Shown here: piece by piece, positions 53,187-61,997 of the stretch
Layout of the letters: the number at the start of each line of letters is the position of its first letter
Numbering within the stretch: position 1 is the stretch's first letter
Assembly (NCBI GenBank): GCA_965230225.1
Contig: CBDDKM010000010.1
Location: forward strand, 558,001 to 622,000
From: CALSMU01 sp965230225
GTDB taxonomy: Bacteria; Bacteroidota; Bacteroidia; Flavobacteriales_D; Parvicellaceae
Direction: 5' to 3'
Length of the DNA stretch: 64,000 nt
The notes under the pieces: model-generated
Seen by the model: the letters and a program-made list of their open reading frames with translations, nothing else
What the model was told of the DNA's origin: nothing
The model's database searches: none
Program-made: the position numbers and the translations under genes

Positions 53187-55054
53187 ACTAATTCGACTTT
53201 AAACAGTTCCATCCATTTCACAACAGAATATAGCCTCCAGAATTCCGAAAGCTGACTGTTGGACATGTTTTCCTTGTTACAAATATCCAGTATAAAGTCT
53301 TTGTTAAACAACTTAGGTAAATTGTTTTCCAAGAAGTAATTTTTAATTTCTTTTTCTACTTCTTTTTTCCATTCTGACTGCGGAGTAGCAAATCCGATCT
53401 TATCTTTTCTGAACACCAGTTCATCCGGCAGTTTTCCTTCAAGGTATTTTCTAATTGGATATTTGGTCCATCCTCCTTTCATTTTCTCTTTGGAAGATAA
53501 CCCTAATGCCAGTTCTACTAGTTCGTGATCCAGGAAAGGAACTCTTGATTCTATTGAAAATGCCATAGAGTTTCGATCTTCATACCTTAAAAGTTCGTAC
53601 ATCCCAAACTCAAGGCTAAGTAGAGAATGATCTACAAATGACTTCCCTCCTCGCTTTGGAATAGTAATCCCCTTCAACTCTTCCTGAAAATCTGCACTTA
53701 TCAAATGCATCCCCATTCTATTATCTTTCCTCAACTTACGCTGAAGTCCTACAGGCAAGAAATAATACAGTGCTCTTGCTACAGCATTTTTCATGGCAGG
53801 AGTAAAGTTTTCTTTTAGTTGGTTATATGACTTTAAAGCTGCTATAAACCTTCCTTTTTTCAGCAATTCAATAACTTGAATTCCTGCAAAATTGTAATAT
53901 CCACCAAACACTTCATCTGCCCCTTGACCATCTAACAGCACCTTTATTTTATGCTCCGATGCCAATTCCATTACGCTCCATTGAGCAAAAATAGAAGACG
54001 AACCAATGGGTAAATCCTGATGGTAAATCAATTGATCCATTTGGTTTAACAAATCTTCGGATTGGGGCGTACAATAATTAGCGGTAAGAGAAGAATATTG
54101 ATCCTCGATCATTTTAACATATTGAGCCTCATCCACAGATGTACCGGGGAAGGACGCTGTATATGAAGAAAATGAGTCCAATTGCTTCATGGCAGCAACT
54201 ACGATAGCCGAACTATCCAGCCCTCCACTTAAACAAGAACCAATAGTAACATCCGACCTAAGGTGCAATTGAATGGACCTTTCGAACACTTCTTTAAAAG
54301 ATTCACCAGATCTATTAGGTGCTGCTGAATAATATTTCCTTGTTCTAAACTCACCGGTATTAACGTTATACTTTCCATTGGTACCAGGTGGTAAATCTTT
54401 AACTTCATCAAAAAGATTATCAAAAGGAATGGCCAGGGTTCCAAAGGACAAAAACTCCATCATTTTGGCATTGGCTACCTTCGATTGAGCTATTCCCGTT
54501 TTTACCAATGCTTTTATTTCTGAAGCAAATGCAAACAACCCGTCTTTTTGAGTGTAATAAAATGGCTTGATTCCAAATCGATCTCTTGAAACGAACAGCT
54601 CATCTCCCTGCAAAACAACTAGAGCCCACATTCCTTTCATTTTAGGAATTAAAGACTCTCCCCATTCTTGATATCCTTTAAGAATTACTTCGGAATCAGA
54701 ATCGGAATCGAATTGATGTCCTTTTTGCTTTAACTCTTCCCGAAGCTCTCGGTAATTGTATATTTCTCCGTTAAAAACCAGTGTTAAACCATCATTCTGC
54801 ATGGGCTGATGTCCTTTAACAGAGACATCAAGAATTGATAATCTTCGGTGAACCAACCCTACATTAACTCTGGACTGATTCTCTAATACATGAGGTAAAT
54901 CTATGGAAGAAGGAGAGTCATCTCCCTTAAACAATTGACCATTGATAAAATAACCTTCATCATCTGGTCCTCTATGACGTAGAATTTTTGAAACTCGAAC
55001 CAACAGTTCATTCTCAACTCCTTCTTTCGATACTATACCAGCAATTCCACACAT
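53183..55054 (-). CDS. asnB: AsnB-type glutamine-dependent amidotransferase (second copy)
   Basis: A 623-residue asparagine synthetase-type protein with Cys2 (MCGIAGIVS), RHRGPDDEGYF, FNGEIYNYRELREEL and the synthetase loop LSGGLDSSAIV. It is distinct from the copy at 47833 (different N-terminal loop, GIAGI against GIVGY, about the same length), so the two are not a recent duplication. Probably amidates a second uronic acid or acceptor. It is coupled to glycosyltransferase genes on both sides. Confidence 0.93.
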   Translation of the reverse strand: MCGIAGIVSKEGVENELLVRVSKILRHRGPDDEGYFINGQLFKGDDSPSSIDLPHVLENQSRVNVGLVHRRLSILDVSVKGHQPMQNDGLTLVFNGEIYNYRELREELKQKGHQFDSDSDSEVILKGYQEWGESLIPKMKGMWALVVLQGDELFVSRDRFGIKPFYYTQKDGLFAFASEIKALVKTGIAQSKVANAKMMEFLSFGTLAIPFDNLFDEVKDLPPGTNGKYNVNTGEFRTRKYYSAAPNRSGESFKEVFERSIQLHLRSDVTIGSCLSGGLDSSAIVVAAMKQLDSFSSYTASFPGTSVDEAQYVKMIEDQYSSLTANYCTPQSEDLLNQMDQLIYHQDLPIGSSSIFAQWSVMELASEHKIKVLLDGQGADEVFGGYYNFAGIQVIELLKKGRFIAALKSYNQLKENFTPAMKNAVARALYYFLPVGLQRKLRKDNRMGMHLISADFQEELKGITIPKRGGKSFVDHSLLSLEFGMYELLRYEDRNSMAFSIESRVPFLDHELVELALGLSSKEKMKGGWTKYPIRKYLEGKLPDELVFRKDKIGFATPQSEWKKEVEKEIKNYFLENNLPKLFNKDFILDICNKENMSNSQLSEFWRLYSVVKWMELFKVELV

Positions 55055-56166
55055 TAGGATAAATATAGTTGTTTCAGGTATAGTCCAAATGCCTCCAATC
55101 CAAATTTATTGACAGCATTTTGGGAAATTTCTTTTGAATTAAATCGCATTTCTCCCGATGCAATCGAAATCATTGCATTTTTAATTTCCAGTATGGAATC
55201 CGGATCGACTAACAAACCATTTGTTCCGTGTTGTACATACTCAGATGGTGCAGTTCTATCGGTTGAAATAACAGGAGTACCACAAATGATGGCCTCCACT
55301 GCCACCAACCCAAAACTTTCATGCCTACTTGGAAAAACAAACGCTTTTGCACTTTGCAATACTGATGATATTTGATCTTTAGTTTGAAGCCCTTTTAATT
55401 CAACAACCTCATTAAGATGGTGCTGGTTGATATACTTTTTTATAGCCTCTAACTCTTCTCCTTCACCAATTATGGTAAGCCTCCACTGAGCTAAATTAGC
55501 CTCATGAAATGCTTTAAGGGATCTTAATCCTCCTTTAAATTCATCCAACCTACTAACGAATACCATCCTATTTTGGCGCTCGGTATTTTCTAATTTAAAA
55601 AAGTCGGTATTAACCGGATTATAGGATACTTCTGCCTTACTCACATCTACACCAGAAAGCCTCATTTCGCTAAGAGTATGTTTACTTACTGTTAGCAATC
55701 GCTTGCACCCATTAACTGCTTTTCGGCAGTACTTTAATTTCAATTTTGAGTTAGAAATGGTCGAAAATGGTCCAGTATGTTCGGTAATGAAATAAGGGAT
55801 AGACCTTTTTTCAGCTATTAATCTCGCCACATTACCTGACAGCACACTACCATGGGCATGAATCAAACTTATACCGCTCAATTGCTGTACAGACGCGGCT
55901 GCTTTTTTGAACCATCCTCCATAGGCTACAATTTTCTTTAGCTTACCCAGTGGTTGATGCTCCATGGCATATCGGATGGTTTTTATTCCAAAAATAGTTT
56001 CTTCTGTAATTCCCTTCTTTATTCCCACCATTCTGGCATGCAACACCGTTACATCAAACCAGGGCTGAACAGACTTAGCATAATCCACTACGTAGATTCC
56101 TGCATAATCTTGTTCATTTGCCGGAAATAAATCTGTTACAATTAATATATGTGGCTTTGTGGACAC
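55054..56166 (-). CDS. Glycosyltransferase family 4
   Basis: A 370-residue GT-B transferase, GTG start (MSTKPHILIVTDLFPANEQD). N-terminal domain with SLIHAHGSVLSGNVARL and FITEHTGPFSTI; C-terminal domain with FVSRLDEFKGGLRSLKAF, LTIIGEGEELEAI and the complete EX7E site FPSRHESFGLVAVEAIICG. All functional motifs intact. The gene shares a base with its neighbours at both ends, so the operon is tightly coupled here. Confidence 0.93.
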   Translation of the reverse strand: MSTKPHILIVTDLFPANEQDYAGIYVVDYAKSVQPWFDVTVLHARMVGIKKGITEETIFGIKTIRYAMEHQPLGKLKKIVAYGGWFKKAAASVQQLSGISLIHAHGSVLSGNVARLIAEKRSIPYFITEHTGPFSTISNSKLKLKYCRKAVNGCKRLLTVSKHTLSEMRLSGVDVSKAEVSYNPVNTDFFKLENTERQNRMVFVSRLDEFKGGLRSLKAFHEANLAQWRLTIIGEGEELEAIKKYINQHHLNEVVELKGLQTKDQISSVLQSAKAFVFPSRHESFGLVAVEAIICGTPVISTDRTAPSEYVQHGTNGLLVDPDSILEIKNAMISIASGEMRFNSKEISQNAVNKFGLEAFGLYLKQLYLS

Positions 56167-56894
56167 TAGCTCTTTTTTACAAATAACCAGGTATTATCAC
56201 TTCCTAAAGATTGTCCTTTGGATTCTTCTACCTTACCAAACCACTTTCTGGTTAACTGATACTTTTTATCGTTAGAGAACAACTTTGAAAATCCTAAAAA
56301 ACTTTGATTATAATTGAATTGCTTCTTTACCTCTAAGCCGCATTTGTCGGCCATTTTTAGAATCTCACTACTTTTTACTTTATTCAAAGTGTATTTATCC
56401 TTCCCAACTATTTTTCTAACCCCTAAATACCCTCTGATCAACTTTGCATAAAAATGTTCGTGATTGGTGTTTTGCAAGATCAATACCCCACCAGGTCCAA
56501 GTAACTCAGATAAATCCTTCACGAACTGAACCGGATCTTTAATATGGGCCAAAATTCCCATACTAATAATCAAATCAAATGAGCCTTTTGGAAAATCTAC
56601 GTTATAAAAATCGTTGTTGATGTAAGTGACTTTATCTTTTACCTCATCCGGTGTAGATTTTCTGGCCAGTTCTACCATGTTAGAACTAAAATCAATCAGA
56701 GTTAAATGCTCAAATTGATTGATTAATGGCAGTGAAATCCCACCATTACCACACGGCATATCCAATACATTCTTATAGTTTTTTCCTTCTAACAATGCCT
56801 TTATATTTTCATGACGAATTTTAATGTTGTAATCGTAATGAAAGTAGATTTCCGGTTGCTCAAAAAACTCTTTTACCCTTGCTTCTTTACTCAT
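56166..56894 (-). CDS. Class I SAM-dependent methyltransferase
   Basis: A 242-residue Rossmann methyltransferase. Motif I is VLDMPCGNGGISLPL, with LTLIDFSSNMVELAR as motif II and SFDLIISMGILAHIKDP as motif III/post-I. No membrane segment. In its cluster it probably methylates a nucleotide sugar or lipid-linked sugar. It overlaps the acyltransferase gene by 8 bases. Substrate unknown. Confidence 0.88.
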   Translation of the reverse strand: MSKEARVKEFFEQPEIYFHYDYNIKIRHENIKALLEGKNYKNVLDMPCGNGGISLPLINQFEHLTLIDFSSNMVELARKSTPDEVKDKVTYINNDFYNVDFPKGSFDLIISMGILAHIKDPVQFVKDLSELLGPGGVLILQNTNHEHFYAKLIRGYLGVRKIVGKDKYTLNKVKSSEILKMADKCGLEVKKQFNYNQSFLGFSKLFSNDKKYQLTRKWFGKVEESKGQSLGSDNTWLFVKKS

Positions 56895-57462
56895 TCCTAT
56901 CTCCTATTTTTCTTATTGGACTTCCGGCATAAATACCGTAGGGTATCGTCTCACTTTTATGGTTAACTAACGAATTTGCTCCTATAACTACTCCCTTTTG
57001 GATATCTGCACCTTTCAATATTATGGAATAAGCACCAATCCAAACATCTTCTCCTATTTCGATTTCTTTAGAAACACTTTTTTGAAATATAATCGGTTCC
57101 TCCTTTCCGGTACCATGGTCAGTATCTCTAATGCTCACATTTTCTGCAATTAAAGCATACTTCCCAACTTTTATGGACTCATTGGCACATAGCAAAACAC
57201 TTTTGGTAAGGTTTACATGATCTTCTAATTCCAATTTTGCTTTTTCTGCTATTTCAAATGTTACATCCTGGCCAATGGTAACATTATCCCCCAATTTTAT
57301 ATTTCCATTTGGGGGTATTCTAAACATAGGCCAGCTAACACACTTCAATCCTTTCCCCACTTTACAACCATGCATTTTTAAGAACACAGACAACCTCCAA
57401 CCTCTCAACTTGTATCGATTGTTTTTAACTACTGCTCCTATTTTAGCCAAGGTATTACCCAT
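56887..57462 (-). CDS. Hexapeptide-repeat acyltransferase
   Basis: A 191-residue left-handed beta-helix acyltransferase (LbH-MAT group). Repeats from about 50 to 175: INGNIKLGDNVTIGQDVT-like turns, ISIRDTDHGTG with the catalytic-type His, and IEIGEDVWIGAYSIILKGA, ending YAGSPIRKIG. Likely O-acetylates a sugar of the cluster 2 polysaccharide. Overlaps on both sides with the methyltransferase and a family 2 transferase gene (8 bases each). Confidence 0.88.
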   Translation of the reverse strand: MGNTLAKIGAVVKNNRYKLRGWRLSVFLKMHGCKVGKGLKCVSWPMFRIPPNGNIKLGDNVTIGQDVTFEIAEKAKLELEDHVNLTKSVLLCANESIKVGKYALIAENVSIRDTDHGTGKEEPIIFQKSVSKEIEIGEDVWIGAYSIILKGADIQKGVVIGANSLVNHKSETIPYGIYAGSPIRKIGDRNE

Positions 57463-58252
57463 TCCATTTTTTCATTTGTCGTTTTCTGAGGTAGGTAGAG
57501 AACGGCGGAATTTTACTAAATAAAAGTATAAATTTTCGAAGCATGGTCTTTCTTTTACATTTTCCTATCAGGTTTTTCATTTCTTCCTGATAAGGAGACT
57601 CATATTGCTTCAATATTTGATACGCTTCTTCGTAGGAAGTACAAGATGCATTGGAAATCCCTACTAATCTAAACTTAGAAACGGGTAATTCTAAATACTC
57701 AAAACGTTTTCCTGCTTTATAGCACCTATAGATAAATTCGTAATCTGCCGCCACTTTAAATCGGGTATCGAATACACCTAAATCATCATAAACTTGCTTT
57801 TTTACAAAGGTACTTGGATGAAAAATAGGCATTGTTTGCTCAACATTACCCAAGTCAGGAGCAACCTCTTGCTCATAATTCTTCCCTTCCAACTCTTTTA
57901 CCTTGATCATTTTCCCGTAAACTATATCGGCATCGGTGGATTGAAATTTTTCAGCAACAGATTTTAGCGTGTGAGGCAAATGCATATCGTCCGCATTTAA
58001 AATGGCGATCACCTCTCCAGTGCATTTCTTTACCCCTTTATTCATGGCATCATAAATGCCTTTATCAGGCTCGCTTACCCAATAAGAAATTTGATCTCCG
58101 TAGGATTTGATAATATCAACCGTAGCATCTGTTGACCCACCATCAATAATGACGTACTCCAACTCAGGATAATTCTGATTTAATACCGAAGAAATAGCAT
58201 CCCTTAGATACTTCTCTCCATTATAAACAACCGTTACTACTGATATTCTCAC
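57455..58252 (-). CDS. Glycosyltransferase family 2
   Basis: A 265-residue GT-A transferase of the WcaA/WbbD type. RISVVTVVYNGEKYLRDAI at the N-terminus, nucleotide-binding VIIDGGSTDATVDI, and AILNADDMHLP with the metal-binding DxD-type acid pair. The start is set at GTG (58252), because the family begins within 2-3 residues of ISVVT; a TTG at 58273 is an alternative and would add seven residues. Slightly shorter than average. Adds a sugar at the cytoplasmic side of the inner membrane. Confidence 0.9.
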   Translation of the reverse strand: MRISVVTVVYNGEKYLRDAISSVLNQNYPELEYVIIDGGSTDATVDIIKSYGDQISYWVSEPDKGIYDAMNKGVKKCTGEVIAILNADDMHLPHTLKSVAEKFQSTDADIVYGKMIKVKELEGKNYEQEVAPDLGNVEQTMPIFHPSTFVKKQVYDDLGVFDTRFKVAADYEFIYRCYKAGKRFEYLELPVSKFRLVGISNASCTSYEEAYQILKQYESPYQEEMKNLIGKCKRKTMLRKFILLFSKIPPFSTYLRKRQMKKWNG

Positions 58253-58289
58253 CTTCCAAAGATAATGAGACAACCGAGATTATGAAACA

Positions 58290-59441
58290 CTATTGAGTTA
58301 ACCACTGGTTTAATTTTCCAGTAAGAACGGACCAACTAAAGTTTTCCTGGATGTGTGCACATCCGGTAGAAAACTGATTTTTAATCAATTGATCGTCATC
58401 AATAAAGCTTTGCAACAGCATTTTTAGTCTTACAGTATCGTTTACCTCAACTTGAGCTCCATGCTTACCTCCATTAGAGATATCTTTGAAGGCGGATGCT
58501 CCATTGGTTCCTATGATGTAATTACCAAAATACATAGCTTCGATAAATGCAATCCCAAAAGATTCGAAAGGTGATGTAACACAACATATTTTAGCCCGAT
58601 TATATTGATCGTACAACTGCTTTCTATCCGAAATTGCACCTTTAAACAATACCTTCTCCTTTAACTCAGGGAATTCCTGATACCACGATTCTATTTTAGA
58701 AGTAAAGTGATCTTCAATTGGCCCTACAAACCAAACTTCCCAGTTTTTTAAGTTTAGCTTCGGCAGGCAATCCAAAAGCATCTCCACATTTTTTTCAGGA
58801 CTCCCTACCCTGGTTACAGACAGTAATACATTCTTCTTTTCTTCAAATGGAATCCTTTCCTGAAAGTGTTCTTTCAAAAATACATCGTTCACTCCATTGG
58901 GCATGTAGTGCATTTTATGTGCTTGTTGAGGAAAAAGCTTTTTCAACAACTTCAAACCCTGGGTATTTTCTATAGTGAACACATCTACATTCTTCACAAA
59001 TTTTTTCTCCCAACTCTTAAGTAGCTGATTCTTAATAAAATTCCCAGAATACTTAACACTCGACACATTGATGTGATGGTTATATGCATCCATCTTTAGG
59101 TACAGTTTCCCATTTGGGTTTAGCTTTTTGTAGAGATTACCGTAGTATATGCTCTCTTTGGTTAGGTGGTATAAGTTGAGTACATCAATCTTTACAGCAT
59201 TATCTTCTAAATACTTTACCACTCCCAGTTCCCAAAATGATTTTCTGCCCAGGTTTTCTAATCGATCTATTTTTAACCCTTTTACTTCTCCCTCCAAATG
59301 AGAACACTCTTCTTTAGAAGCATAAGTAGCAATTCGGGAATCGTAACCATGGAGTTGATACATGTACCAGGGAATTTGCCCAAGATCTTTTATTAGATGG
59401 GCATTTTTAGCAGTGGGAAATAATGTTACAAACCTTTTCAA
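58290..59441 (-). CDS. Glycosyltransferase family 4
   Basis: A 383-residue GT-B protein, TTG start (MKRFVTLFPTAKNAHLIKDL). The C-terminal domain shows NVLLSVTRVGSPEKNVEML and the EX7E site SPFESFGIAFIEAMYFGNYI, followed by GTNGASAFKDI. The N-terminal domain is diverged. Starts directly at the stop of the upstream gene. Probably an early transferase in the cluster 2 pathway. Confidence 0.88.
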   Translation of the reverse strand: MKRFVTLFPTAKNAHLIKDLGQIPWYMYQLHGYDSRIATYASKEECSHLEGEVKGLKIDRLENLGRKSFWELGVVKYLEDNAVKIDVLNLYHLTKESIYYGNLYKKLNPNGKLYLKMDAYNHHINVSSVKYSGNFIKNQLLKSWEKKFVKNVDVFTIENTQGLKLLKKLFPQQAHKMHYMPNGVNDVFLKEHFQERIPFEEKKNVLLSVTRVGSPEKNVEMLLDCLPKLNLKNWEVWFVGPIEDHFTSKIESWYQEFPELKEKVLFKGAISDRKQLYDQYNRAKICCVTSPFESFGIAFIEAMYFGNYIIGTNGASAFKDISNGGKHGAQVEVNDTVRLKMLLQSFIDDDQLIKNQFSTGCAHIQENFSWSVLTGKLNQWLTQ

Positions 59442-60161
59442 CTAATACTCAATTTTAAACTCCACTTTACCAGACATTCTCATCAATTTACGCTCGGCAT
59501 TTCTAGCCTTTACTTTGAGTGGATGCCTGTTTAAGCTAGCATTATAAGATCCTGACGTTCCGGTATACACAGGAGTATACTTAAGAACACTCCTACGCTC
59601 CTTATTTAATCCCTGAAGCCTTTCATACAGCACATGTTCAATAAAAACACCTTTAGAATCATCCGCTTCCAGATAAGCTCCACGAATTATTTCATCGTAA
59701 ACAGACGTTATAAATTTAAAAGCTCCTGTAATGGCTACCTTCATTTTTGCGTGAGCATCGATGATTATATCTGAAGCCGATTCAGAAAATATTTTACTAA
59801 AATTATTCAACTGATAGCGCCCTGTTATTTTAATGAACTCATCGTGCTTTTCCTTCAGCTGTTCCAATGCCTGATCCAACATTTCAAACTCCTGATAACC
59901 CTTCCCTTTTTGAGGTTGATCCGATGGGGTAAAACGCAATAATTGAACATTGTATTTATTCAATTCTCCTAGAAATTCATCATCCAGTTCATATCTGGAG
60001 TTTTCCAGAAAATAAGTGGTCCCTTTAAAATTGTTACCATAATACTTAATTGCCTCCAAATAATCTGTTCGACGAACCTGCGTATTTGCACGTTCTGTAA
60101 GGATACTATTAGGCTCAATAGTAGCTGTTAACAATAAGGCAACATTGGATGATACAGACAT
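59442..60161 (-). CDS. Uncharacterised cytoplasmic protein of glycan clusters (ITGRY motif)
   Basis: A 239-residue protein, no signal or membrane segment. The start NVALLLTATIEPNSILTERA and the middle FIKITGRYQLNNFSKIF look like the fold of small GT-A-like proteins that occur in capsule clusters (KxxGRY-type motif), but no DxD metal motif is clear; DDE near residue 60 and DAH near 135 are the nearest. It is first in the minus-strand cluster from the palindromic promoter at 60174-60191. Possibly a glycosyltransferase; function not established. Confidence 0.6.
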   Translation of the reverse strand: MSVSSNVALLLTATIEPNSILTERANTQVRRTDYLEAIKYYGNNFKGTTYFLENSRYELDDEFLGELNKYNVQLLRFTPSDQPQKGKGYQEFEMLDQALEQLKEKHDEFIKITGRYQLNNFSKIFSESASDIIIDAHAKMKVAITGAFKFITSVYDEIIRGAYLEADDSKGVFIEHVLYERLQGLNKERRSVLKYTPVYTGTSGSYNASLNRHPLKVKARNAERKLMRMSGKVEFKIEY

Positions 60162-60173
60162 TAAAATTTATAC

Positions 60174-60191
60174 TATTTTTGCCCAAAAATA
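60174..60191. promoter_or_regulatory. Palindromic divergent promoter core
   Basis: TATTTTTG CC CAAAAATA is a perfect 8-bp inverted repeat with two-base spacer. Each arm is a complete Bacteroidota -7 box (TAnnTTTG): 60174-60181 for the plus-strand TylF gene (start 60198) and 60184-60191 for the minus-strand cluster (start 60161). Neither has a TTG at the ideal -33 distance. Confidence 0.6.
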
Positions 60192-60197
60192 AAGGAA

Positions 60198-61025
60198 TTG
60201 AAAGAGATAGAGAAAAAGTACATCGAACTTTTGAAAGATGTCTTAATTGACAAAGACAACGCTAACAGGTTTCAACTAACGCCTTACCCTCCGGGAAAAG
60301 GAAAATTCTTTAAAAGAATTGCCATCAATAAACTGGTAAATACTCTTGCCAAGAAAAAGCTGGTAATTACCGGAATCAATCAGGAAGGTGTAGAACAACG
60401 TGAGAATGGAATTGGATGGCCAATCAACGGATACAGTATGATTGGAACCAAAAGACTGAACAACATTCAACATTGTTTGGAGGATGTTTTTGCCAACAAC
60501 ATTGAAGGTGACTTTATTGAAACAGGTGTATGGAGAGGTGGAGCTTGTATGTTTGCTAAAGCCCTTATGACTGTTTATGGTGAAGATAGAAAAGTTTGGG
60601 TAGCTGACTCTTTTGAAGGACTTCCAAAACCTAACCCAGAGCTTTACCCAGAAGATGCTGGAGATGACCTTTACTCTATCGAACAATTAAGAATTTCTCA
60701 GGAACAAGTAATGGACAACTTCCGTGCATTAGATTTGTTAGACGATAACGTTAAGTTTCTGAAAGGTTGGTTCAAGGATACTTTACACAAGGCTCCAATC
60801 GACAAATTATCTGTTATTAGATTGGATGGAGACATGTACGAAAGTACCATGGACGCATTAAAAGCTCTTTACCCGAAACTATCTGTGGGAGGTTACTGTA
60901 TTATTGACGACTATGGAGCAATTCCTGCATGTGCTAAAGCTGTTCATGACTACAGAAAAGAGCACGGAATTGAAGATGAAATTATTGAGGTAGATTGGAG
61001 CGGAGTTTATTGGAAGAAATCTTAA
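60198..61025 (+). CDS. TylF/MycF-family O-methyltransferase
   Basis: A 275-residue SAM-dependent O-methyltransferase of the macrocin O-methyltransferase family, which methylates sugar hydroxyls in a metal-dependent manner. Starts with TTG (MKEIEKKYIELLKDVLIDKD). SAM-binding GDFIETGVWRGGACMFAKA, then VWVADSFEGLPKPNPE, and the metal-binding VIRLDGDMYESTMDAL and YCIIDDYGAIPAC. All motifs intact. It is divergent from the main cluster and followed after 9 bases by the sulfotransferase gene, so the two may decorate the same sugar. Confidence 0.93.
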   Translation: MKEIEKKYIELLKDVLIDKDNANRFQLTPYPPGKGKFFKRIAINKLVNTLAKKKLVITGINQEGVEQRENGIGWPINGYSMIGTKRLNNIQHCLEDVFANNIEGDFIETGVWRGGACMFAKALMTVYGEDRKVWVADSFEGLPKPNPELYPEDAGDDLYSIEQLRISQEQVMDNFRALDLLDDNVKFLKGWFKDTLHKAPIDKLSVIRLDGDMYESTMDALKALYPKLSVGGYCIIDDYGAIPACAKAVHDYRKEHGIEDEIIEVDWSGVYWKKS

Positions 61026-61034
61026 TCATATCGG

Positions 61035-61997
61035 GTGAAGGATTACTTCATTCATATTGGAATGCCCAGAACAGGAACTACTTTCCTGCAGAAGAAGGTA
61101 TTTCCTAACATCGACAATCACCATTTTTACAACATTGAGTACACCTATTATTCGCGTGCTTTTCAGCGCATGATCTATGCGGATGATACGTTATACAATC
61201 CAGCTGAGTTTAAAAAAGCAATTGACGAGCTAAAAGGAGATAAAATAATTCTAAGTAACGAATTATTGGTTGGTCAATCTCTTTTTATGCATTATGGAAA
61301 TCGTTCGCAAATTGCACGTAGACTCCAGGAGGCAATGCCTAATGCTACCATTGTTTTGTATATCAGAAACCAGTTGGACATTCTAAAGTCACTTTACTTG
61401 ATTTCTGTAAATTGGAAAGAAACCAAGTCGCTTGAAGATTTTATTTGGTTTCCTGGCAGGGAGTTAACCCTGGATGATTACCATGATAAAAACATTGATG
61501 ATTTAAGCTCGCATCTATATTACAACACGCATGAAAGTCATGAGCATGTAGAAGGGTATCTCTACAAACCATTAATTGACCTATACAAAAGCCTGTTCCC
61601 AAAAGTTGAAATTGTGCTTTATGAAGATTTTGCTACTGAGCCAAAAACCGTTTTAAATCAGTTAGAAAAACTTTTTGGACAGGAATTCAACAACGAAGTA
61701 AGATCTGCCTTTTTAGATAAGAAACCGGTTCATAAAAGCATTGGGAAACGAAATGCGGAGTTAATTAGAAAAGCGAACAAATGGCAAGACCTATTGGAGC
61801 AGAAAAAACTCACCAAAAGAACGTTTAATAAGTATAGGAGATACATTGAACACAAGGTAGTTTCTAAGGAGAGTCTAAATTACTCTAAGAAACTCAAACA
61901 AAAACTTATTGAGTACTACCAACCTTACAATCGCGAGCTACACGCAGCTTATCCTGAAATTGGTATCGACCGTTACAAGGACCAATACCTTCTTTAA
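61035..61997 (+). CDS. Sulfotransferase-domain protein
   Basis: A 320-residue cytoplasmic protein that transfers sulfate from PAPS to a hydroxyl, here probably of a sugar. GTG start (MKDYFIHIGMPRTGTTFLQ). The 5'-phosphosulfate-binding loop is GMPRTGTTFLQKK at about residues 9-21; the 3'-phosphate-binding region is YIRNQLDILKSLYLIS. A later His/Lys-rich half contains VLYEDFATEPKTVLNQLEKL. This points to a sulfated polysaccharide. The stop overlaps the convergent flippase gene in TTAA. Confidence 0.87.
   Translation: MKDYFIHIGMPRTGTTFLQKKVFPNIDNHHFYNIEYTYYSRAFQRMIYADDTLYNPAEFKKAIDELKGDKIILSNELLVGQSLFMHYGNRSQIARRLQEAMPNATIVLYIRNQLDILKSLYLISVNWKETKSLEDFIWFPGRELTLDDYHDKNIDDLSSHLYYNTHESHEHVEGYLYKPLIDLYKSLFPKVEIVLYEDFATEPKTVLNQLEKLFGQEFNNEVRSAFLDKKPVHKSIGKRNAELIRKANKWQDLLEQKKLTKRTFNKYRRYIEHKVVSKESLNYSKKLKQKLIEYYQPYNRELHAAYPEIGIDRYKDQYLL

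Noticed and set aside
60276..60686. Open frame of 136 codons on the minus strand
   Set aside because: Antisense to the TylF-type methyltransferase gene with all motifs intact; the translation has no coherent domain.
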